Source: JBBDWJ01 sp040902925 | GTDB lineage: Bacteria > Acidobacteriota > Terriglobia > Bryobacterales > UBA6623 | NCBI GenBank assembly: GCA_040902925.1 | Contig: JBBDWJ010000250.1 | Location: 1 to 17,089 of the forward strand | Reading direction: 5' to 3' | Length of the DNA stretch: 17,089 nucleotides | Shown here: piece by piece, positions 12,233 to 17,089 of the stretch | Layout of the letters: each line of letters starts with the position of its first letter | Position numbering within the stretch: the stretch's first letter is position 1 | Made by a program: the position numbers and the translations under genes | Notes under the pieces: model-generated | Databases searched by the model: none | Seen by the model: only the letters and a program-made list of their open reading frames with translations | What the model was told of the DNA's origin: nothing

Positions 12233-15200
12233 ATGCCGGCACTCGATTCCCTACTAGCCAACAATTTTTCCCCTCCAGTCCGCATTCGCGGACTGGGGCT
12301 GTTCCGATCCGGGCGCGTCGAAATCATCTCGGGGACGGCCTGGGAAGTCGAAGCCGAGGTTCAAGGCAGCGAGTTCTATGCGGTCCACTTGCGGCTGTTG
12401 AACAACGAAGTTCACGTGATTTGCTCATGCCCTTACTACGAGGGCACGGGGCCGTGCAAACATCTGTGGGCGACGATTCTACAAGCGGAATCGGCTAAGT
12501 TACTGCGCGGCGACGTGGCTTTGAGCAAGCTTGTGATGGTCGAGCAAGTCGCGCTGGAAGAGCTGGAAGACGACGATCGCGACGACGGCGTATCTCTCGA
12601 CAAGCCTTGGAAAGCGACTACGACGCTACGCCCGGGGCTGCAGCCGGTGCCCGCGAAACGGGTTTTGGTCGCGCCGCCTCCCGACTGGCGCCAGCGATTG
12701 GAGTCGTTCGAGCCTTTCGGCGACGACCGCGATGCGGACGATTGGCCGGCCAATCGCCGCCTGCTGTATTTGATCGACCCCGCGGCCAGCCACGACCCGG
12801 GCGCGATCACTTTGGAAGTCGCGCAGCAAGACCGCAAAATCAACGGCGATTGGAGCAAGCCAAAGGCCGGCCGCATGCGTCTTGGCCAGATGCGGCGCTT
12901 GCCCGACGCCGAGGATCGCGAAATCCTCAGCATGATCATCGGCGGCCGCTTTTCGTATATCTCGTCGTGGGTCGAAATCGACTCGCTGGCGCGCCTGCTC
13001 AGCCCGCTGGCTGAGATGCTCGTGCCGCGCATCTGCGCGACGGGGCGCTGCGGACTGCGCTTGCACGGCGAGGCCGACTGGGTTCCGATCACCTGGGACG
13101 ACGGCGAGGCTTGGCAGCCGGCCTTCCGTGTTCACCGCGACAAGCATCAGTGGGTGTTCGAGGGTTTCCTGCGCCGCGGCTCGGAAACGCTGGCGCTTTC
13201 CGACACCGTGTTGATCAGCCCAGGCCTGGTTTTCACCAGAACGGCCGCCGCGCCTCTCGAAGCCGGGGAAGTGTTTCCGTGGCTGCGTGCGTTTCGCAGT
13301 GGCGAGCGCCTGACCGCGCCCGAGAAGGACGGCGAGGAATTTGTGGCGCACCTGCTGAACGCGCCGCTGCTGCCGCCGGTCGAGGTTCCCCCCGAACTCG
13401 CCTATGAGCAAGTCGATGTCGTTCCCCAGCCGCGGATTCAAATTGCGCCGGCGGAGGGCTATCGCAAAAAGCTTGTCGGCCACGTGCAGTTTAGCTACGA
13501 CGGCAATGCGATTGCACAAAATGAGCGCCGCCAGGGAGTTTACGACGCGGCGAAGCGGCGGCTGATCCGCCGCGACGCGCGGGCCGAGCAGGCGGCTCTG
13601 GATCGCCTAGCGGAGTTCCGGCTGCGCCCGCATCAGCCGGCTTATTGGGAGCGCGCGGTCCCCGGCTGGGAAGTTCCCGCGACAAAGCTGACGCCGCTCG
13701 CCATGGGGTTGTCGGCCGATGGCTGGCTGGTTGAGGCCGAGGGAAAGCTGTTCCGGCAGGCCTCGGGTTTGCGGCTCGACGTCAGCTCCGGCATCGACTG
13801 GTTCGAACTGCACGGCGAGGCCGACTTCGGCGAAGCGCGCGCCGCGCTGCCCGAACTGCTCAAAGCGCTCCGCCGCGGCGAAAAGACGGTGCTGCTTGAC
13901 GACGGCAGCTACGGGCTGCTGCCCGACCAATGGCTGGCGCGGCTCGAATTATTCGCAGGCATCGGCGAGCCGCAGGGCGATCATTATCGCTTTCGGCCCA
14001 ACCAGGCCGCGCTGCTCGATGTGCTGCTGGCTGAGCAGCCCGGCGTCAACGTCGACGAAGTCTTCGACCGCGCTCGTCGCCAGTTGCGCGAGTTCGGCGG
14101 CGTGAGCGCGGTCGAGCAGCCGGCCGGCGTCACAGGAGAACTGCGCCGCTACCAGCGCGAGGGGCTTGGCTGGATGCGTTTTCTCGAACGCTTCGGGTTC
14201 GGAGGCTGTCTCGCCGACGATATGGGCGTTGGTAAGACCGTGCAGGTGTTGGCGCTGCTCGAAGCGCGGCGCGCCGCGGCGATTGGGAATTTTGCGGTCG
14301 CCGCGGCCCAAGTGTCCGGCTCGAACTCGAAGCCTTCAGCAGGCGGCGCTAAGACGCCCGGCCGCAACGCAAAGAGCCCGGCGGGTAACGCCAAGGCATC
14401 GCCAGCCGCGCAGGAATTGAGTGAACCGGAGAAAGTTTGGCGGCCGTCCCTTGCCGTGGTTCCGCGCTCGCTCATCTTCAACTGGATCGAGGAGTCGGCG
14501 CGATTCACGCCGCACCTGCGGCTCAAGGATCACACGGGCGCGGTTCGCACGACAGCGGATTTCGCGGACTATGACTTGATCCTGACCACTTACGGGACGC
14601 TGCAGCGCGACATCGCGGCGCTCAAAGATATTCCGTTCGAGTACGTCATCCTCGACGAAGCGCAAGCGATCAAGAACCCGCAGACGAAATCCGCGAAGGC
14701 GGCCCGCTTGCTGAAGGCGAATCACCGCCTGGCTCTGAGCGGCACGCCGGTCGAAAACCATCTTGGCGAGTTGTGGAGCCTGTTCGAATTTCTCAACCCC
14801 GGGATGCTCGGCTCGTCGTGGCTGGGCAAGAAAACGTCGCAGACGCTGAAAAATCCCGACGAAGCGACCCGCCACACGCTGGCGCGGGCGCTGCGGCCGT
14901 TCATACTTCGCCGCACCAAGGAGCAAGTGACCCCCGAGCTGCCGAAGAAGCTCGAGCAGACCTTGCTCTGCGAGGTGCAGGGCCCGCAGCGGCGGCTCTA
15001 CAACGAGCTGCGCGACCACTACCGCCGCTCGCTGATGGGAACGATCGACAAGCAGGGGCTGGCGCGCTCGAAGATGCACGTACTCGAAGCGCTGTTGCGG
15101 TTGAGGCAGGCGGCGTGCCATCCCGGTTTGATCGACGTAGCCAAGGCCGGCGAACCCAGCGCCAAGCTCGACACGCTGATGCCGCGGCTGGCCGAGGTCC

Positions 15201-15664
15201 TCGACGAGGGCCACAAGGCGCTGGTGTTTTCGCAGTTCACGAGCATGCTCGCGATCGTCAGAAAACAGCTCGACGCCGAAAAGGTCAACTACGAATATCT
15301 CGACGGCAAGACGCGCGACCGCCAGGCATGCGTCGAGCGGTTTCAGAACGACCCGGAGTGCCGCCTGTTTTTGATCAGCCTCAAAGCCGGCGGCCTGGGG
15401 CTCAACCTGACCGCGGCGGAGTACGTTTTTCTACTCGACCCCTGGTGGAACCCGGCGGTCGAAGCGCAGGCAATCGACCGCGCCCACCGCATCGGCCAGG
15501 AGCGCCCGGTATTCGCCTACCGCCTGATCGCCAAAGATACGGTCGAAGAAAAAATCCTCGAGCTGCAGCGTTCCAAGCGCGACCTGGCCGACGCCATCAT
15601 CACGGCCGACAACAGCGTCATCGGCTCGCTAACCCGCGAGGATCTGGAACTGTTGCTGTCGTAG
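12233..15664 (+). CDS. SWIM zinc-finger SNF2-family helicase/ATPase
   Basis: The 1143-aa protein joins an N-terminal SWIM zinc finger (Cys64-x-Cys66-x8-Cys75-x-His77), a large middle region (about 100-620) of the bacterial SNF2-associated type, and a complete SNF2 motor. Motor motifs are 'LRRYQREGLGWMRFL' (637-651), Walker A 'ADDMGVGKT' (661-669), DEAQ Walker B (808-811), 'ALSGTPVEN' (834-842), 'LVFSQFTSML', 'SLKAGGLGLNLT' (1049-1060) and 'QAIDRAHRIGQ' (1079-1089). It should be a DNA-stimulated ATPase that translocates on DNA and remodels protein-DNA complexes. Between motif I and motif Ia there is an Ala/Gly/Ser/Lys/Pro-rich insert (about 681-735) that looks disordered. ATG 12233 follows a weak AAAGG 22 nt upstream. 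It has no operon partner. The exact partner (RNA polymerase, nucleoid or phage defence) cannot be told from sequence. Confidence 0.93.
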   Translation: MPALDSLLANNFSPPVRIRGLGLFRSGRVEIISGTAWEVEAEVQGSEFYAVHLRLLNNEVHVICSCPYYEGTGPCKHLWATILQAESAKLLRGDVALSKLVMVEQVALEELEDDDRDDGVSLDKPWKATTTLRPGLQPVPAKRVLVAPPPDWRQRLESFEPFGDDRDADDWPANRRLLYLIDPAASHDPGAITLEVAQQDRKINGDWSKPKAGRMRLGQMRRLPDAEDREILSMIIGGRFSYISSWVEIDSLARLLSPLAEMLVPRICATGRCGLRLHGEADWVPITWDDGEAWQPAFRVHRDKHQWVFEGFLRRGSETLALSDTVLISPGLVFTRTAAAPLEAGEVFPWLRAFRSGERLTAPEKDGEEFVAHLLNAPLLPPVEVPPELAYEQVDVVPQPRIQIAPAEGYRKKLVGHVQFSYDGNAIAQNERRQGVYDAAKRRLIRRDARAEQAALDRLAEFRLRPHQPAYWERAVPGWEVPATKLTPLAMGLSADGWLVEAEGKLFRQASGLRLDVSSGIDWFELHGEADFGEARAALPELLKALRRGEKTVLLDDGSYGLLPDQWLARLELFAGIGEPQGDHYRFRPNQAALLDVLLAEQPGVNVDEVFDRARRQLREFGGVSAVEQPAGVTGELRRYQREGLGWMRFLERFGFGGCLADDMGVGKTVQVLALLEARRAAAIGNFAVAAAQVSGSNSKPSAGGAKTPGRNAKSPAGNAKASPAAQELSEPEKVWRPSLAVVPRSLIFNWIEESARFTPHLRLKDHTGAVRTTADFADYDLILTTYGTLQRDIAALKDIPFEYVILDEAQAIKNPQTKSAKAARLLKANHRLALSGTPVENHLGELWSLFEFLNPGMLGSSWLGKKTSQTLKNPDEATRHTLARALRPFILRRTKEQVTPELPKKLEQTLLCEVQGPQRRLYNELRDHYRRSLMGTIDKQGLARSKMHVLEALLRLRQAACHPGLIDVAKAGEPSAKLDTLMPRLAEVLDEGHKALVFSQFTSMLAIVRKQLDAEKVNYEYLDGKTRDRQACVERFQNDPECRLFLISLKAGGLGLNLTAAEYVFLLDPWWNPAVEAQAIDRAHRIGQERPVFAYRLIAKDTVEEKILELQRSKRDLADAIITADNSVIGSLTREDLELLLS

Positions 15665-15679
15665 CAAGGCCCAAAGTGA

Positions 15680-15699
15680 CACAGACAATCCTGTCTGTG
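15680..15699 (+). terminator. 8-bp hairpin after the helicase gene, possible terminator
   Basis: CACAGACA (15680-15687) pairs perfectly with TGTCTGTG (15692-15699) around ATCC, 15 nt after the helicase stop. The downstream sequence CTCTTAACTTTGCC is T-rich but not an unbroken run. The stem shares the GACA/TGTC core of the palindromes between hyuA and hyuB, so it may be a member of the same repeat family reused as a terminator. Confidence 0.45.
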
Positions 15700-15709
15700 C
15701 TCTTAACTT

Positions 15710-15737
15710 TGCCTTTTGCAATTTGCCTTTTGCCTTT
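15710..15737 (+). repeat. Heptamer tandem repeat TGCCTTT in a polypyrimidine tract
   Basis: Four heptamers follow without gaps: TGCCTTT, TGCAATT, TGCCTTT, TGCCTTT. The sequence then runs on to about 15790 as an almost pure C/T strand (TTTCTCGTTCTCTCCC and so on). No gene is present; the stretch belongs to the 264-nt gap between the helicase and the membrane protein gene. Low-complexity pyrimidine DNA of this kind is unusual in the otherwise GC-balanced window. Confidence 0.6.
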
Positions 15738-15822
15738 CTCGTTCTCTCCCTCTTCCTTCACCCTGTTCCTCAACCCCTCCCCTTCGCCCCGCGCTTTCCC
15801 GCGGAATCCGTCCACCCCAAGC

Positions 15823-15844
15823 CGCCTGCGGCTAGCGGCAGGCG
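15823..15844. repeat. Hairpin CGCCTGC-N8-GCAGGCG
   Basis: Arms CGCCTGC (15823-15829) and GCAGGCG (15838-15844) pair perfectly around GGCTAGCG, which itself contains the palindrome GCTAGC. No T-run follows. It looks like another short extragenic palindrome. Confidence 0.45.
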
Positions 15845-15928
15845 AGAGCGCCCGCCGCTATTGTCAACCGGCTGCTGTTAACCTCCGAGCCACGCCGAGC
15901 GTTAAGGGGGTGAAAACAGGAGGCAACC

Positions 15929-16399
15929 ATGCCCTTAGATCAGTCCACCGTCGGCATCTTGATCCCTTTGGGTGCTTTTGTAATGGTGGCTATCATCGTG
16001 TGGGTGGCGTCTAACGAGAAACAGGCCAAGGCGCGCTATCGCGCCGAGGTCCAGAAGGAGTTGATCGCCAAGTTCGGCTCGGGCCGCGAGCTGTCCGAAT
16101 TCCTCAACAGCGAAGGCAGCCGCCACCTGTTGGGTGCCCTTGGGAGTCCCCGGGAGGACCCACAGCAAGACCCCAGGCACAAGGTCATCGGCATGATCAC
16201 GGGTGGCCTCATCTGCGCGTCTATCGGCGGGGCGTTTTTCTACATTGGGATGTCTTGGGGCTTCCCCTTCCTGCTGGTGGGTTTGATCATGCTGGGCGTG
16301 GGCGGCAGCTTGTTGATCTCCGCCGGAATCAGCTATTACCTCTCGAAGAAGTGGGGGCTGGACCAACCAACCGGCGGCGATCTTCCCAGAAGCTCATAA
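15929..16399 (+). CDS. Small three-helix membrane protein, function unknown
   Basis: I do not recognise a named family. The 156-aa protein has one N-terminal membrane helix (about 9-27), a charged helical segment (about 28-70: KQAKARYRAEVQKEL, then ELSEFL and SRHLLGAL), a Pro/Gln/Asp linker, and two glycine-rich membrane helices (about 86-108 and 111-137). The start is well supported: AGGAGG (15918-15923) lies 5 nt before the ATG. It sits 105 nt upstream of an ECF sigma factor on the same strand. A similar pairing of a small membrane protein with sigma/anti-sigma genes could mean co-regulation or a sensing role, but this is inference only. Confidence 0.8.
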   Translation: MPLDQSTVGILIPLGAFVMVAIIVWVASNEKQAKARYRAEVQKELIAKFGSGRELSEFLNSEGSRHLLGALGSPREDPQQDPRHKVIGMITGGLICASIGGAFFYIGMSWGFPFLLVGLIMLGVGGSLLISAGISYYLSKKWGLDQPTGGDLPRSS

Positions 16400-16504
16400 A
16401 CCGGGGATTGTGCATGCAACAAGCGGGGCTCTATGATCGGGGACGCCACAGCGCCGGCAGCCTTTCCCTCGTCACGCCTCGCCGTGGACCCAAAGGCTCG
16501 AGCC

Positions 16505-16999
16505 ATGGACCAGTCGCAATTCCGCGCGTTCTACGAAAAAACAGCGCCGGCTTTGCGGGCTTACATCTGCCGCAGTTGCGGCTCCGTCGATCTCGCCGAC
16601 GACATTTTGCAGGATGCATTCCTGCGCTTCTTGCGCGCGGCGCCGGCCGGAATGGAGGAACCGCAAATGCGCTCGTACCTCTATCGCACGGCCGAGTCGC
16701 TGATCGCCGATCACTGGCGGCGCTGGAAGCGCGAGCAGCGCTGGGAAGTCGACTCCCTGTTTCAGAAAGAAGCGCCGCCCGACCGCGATATGGGCGATGA
16801 CATGACGCGCGCCTTCCGCCAACTCAAGCCCGATCACCGCTCGCTGCTGTGGCTGGCGTATGTCGAAGGCTTCGACCACCGCGAGATCGCCGCCGCGCGG
16901 GGCGTGGGCGAAAAAAGCGTGAAGGTGCTGCTGTTTCGAGCGCGCAAGGCGCTGGCGGATATTCTCGGGCGCGCCGGGCTGGGGCCGGAGGCAGCGTGA
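16505..16999 (+). CDS. ECF-type RNA polymerase sigma factor
   Basis: The 164-aa protein has the two-domain ECF layout. Region 2 runs from 'FYEKTAPALRAYI' through 'SVDLADDILQDAFLRFLR' (the DxxQDxF core-binding helix) to 'RSYLYRTAESLIADHWRRWKRE' (-10 recognition). Region 4 runs from 'LKPDHRSLLWLAYVEGFDHREIAAARGVGEKSVKVLLFRARKAL' in halves, a helix-turn-helix for -35 binding. ATG 16505 is preferred, with AAAGG 8 nt upstream; the frame opens earlier at 16433, but those 24 residues are not sigma-like. It directs RNA polymerase to a small regulon, usually held inactive by an anti-sigma factor. The stop codon overlaps the next start (TGATG), so translation of the two is probably coupled. The target promoter is unknown. 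Confidence 0.93.
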   Translation: MDQSQFRAFYEKTAPALRAYICRSCGSVDLADDILQDAFLRFLRAAPAGMEEPQMRSYLYRTAESLIADHWRRWKREQRWEVDSLFQKEAPPDRDMGDDMTRAFRQLKPDHRSLLWLAYVEGFDHREIAAARGVGEKSVKVLLFRARKALADILGRAGLGPEAA

Positions 17000-17089
17000 T
17001 GCAAGCCGAAACTTGTCCACAGGAAACGGCGGCGATCCGGGCACAGCGCTCGGGTCAATGGGAGCCAGCGCTCACGGCTCACGTTGACG
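16999..17089 (+). CDS. Probable zinc-finger anti-sigma factor, 5' fragment cut by window end
   Basis: ATG 16999-17001 overlaps the sigma-factor stop by one base (TGATG). The 30 visible codons begin MQAETCPQETAAIRAQRSG and end QWEPALTAHVD at the window edge with no stop. The 'LTAHVD' segment is how the HxxxCxxC zinc finger of anti-sigma factors usually begins, and the position directly behind an ECF sigma gene fits. The expected CxxC would lie just past the window, so the call rests on context plus a partial motif. Confidence 0.65.
   Translation, partial: MQAETCPQETAAIRAQRSGQWEPALTAHVD

Noticed and set aside
10410..12242. Long minus-strand open frame of 610 codons opposite hyuB
   Set aside because: It is antisense to a clear hyuB with conserved motifs, is rich in Arg, Ala, His and Val, and shows no domain pattern. 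GC-rich codon bias produces such shadows.
14773..16014. Plus-strand frame of 413 codons overlapping the end of the helicase
   Set aside because: It overlaps the SNF2 motor in another frame and continues through non-coding repeats; the composition is Arg/Pro/Ala-rich and not protein-like.

Overview
The window is high-GC bacterial DNA with short intergenic gaps, acidobacterial-looking gene types and many short extragenic palindromes. A soil Acidobacteriota of the Bryobacterales/Solibacter kind fits best. That placement is an inference from gene style, not from a marker gene. There is no rRNA, tRNA, CRISPR array, prophage or transposase gene; the content is chromosomal housekeeping and accessory genes.

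Layout. 1-380 holds small hairpins and a period-15 CGAA repeat. 381-1445 (+) is a secreted or anchored alpha/beta-hydrolase fold protein whose nucleophile serine and catalytic histidine both appear lost. 1601-3036 (-) is a two-gene unit: a membrane-anchored coiled-coil protein followed by a tandem-domain universal stress protein. 3286-4131 (+) is a GNAT acetyltransferase and 4211-5323 (+) an exported alkaline-phosphatase-superfamily hydrolase. 5666-6904 (+) encodes a secreted protein with 27 uninterrupted collagen Gly-X-Y triplets followed by seven propeller repeats. 6999-8039 (-) is DAHP synthase, the entry enzyme of aromatic amino-acid synthesis. 8319-12008 (+) is a hydantoinase/oxoprolinase pair (hyuA, hyuB) split by a palindrome-rich gap. 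12233-15664 (+) is a SWIM-SNF2 helicase. 15929-17089 (+) holds a small three-helix membrane protein, an ECF sigma factor and the first 30 codons of its probable anti-sigma factor.

The most interesting element is the DAHP synthase leader (about 8054-8211, minus strand). A 13-codon ORF, MQLYAYWWFRFTD, has six aromatic residues (2 Tyr, 2 Trp, 2 Phe). It is followed by a 7-bp hairpin, a competing antiterminator pairing, and a strong intrinsic terminator directly before the aroF ribosome-binding site. This is the complete architecture of ribosome-mediated transcription attenuation, apparently reading all three aromatic amino acids with one peptide. An additional 17-position stem covers the leader start codon, and the predicted promoter leaves almost no 5' UTR before the leader peptide.

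Other points worth a look are the pseudoenzyme hydrolase, the collagen-propeller fusion, several families of short palindromic or tandem repeats between genes, a low-complexity insert inside the SNF2 ATPase core, and a HyuA that seems to lack a segment near its C terminus.
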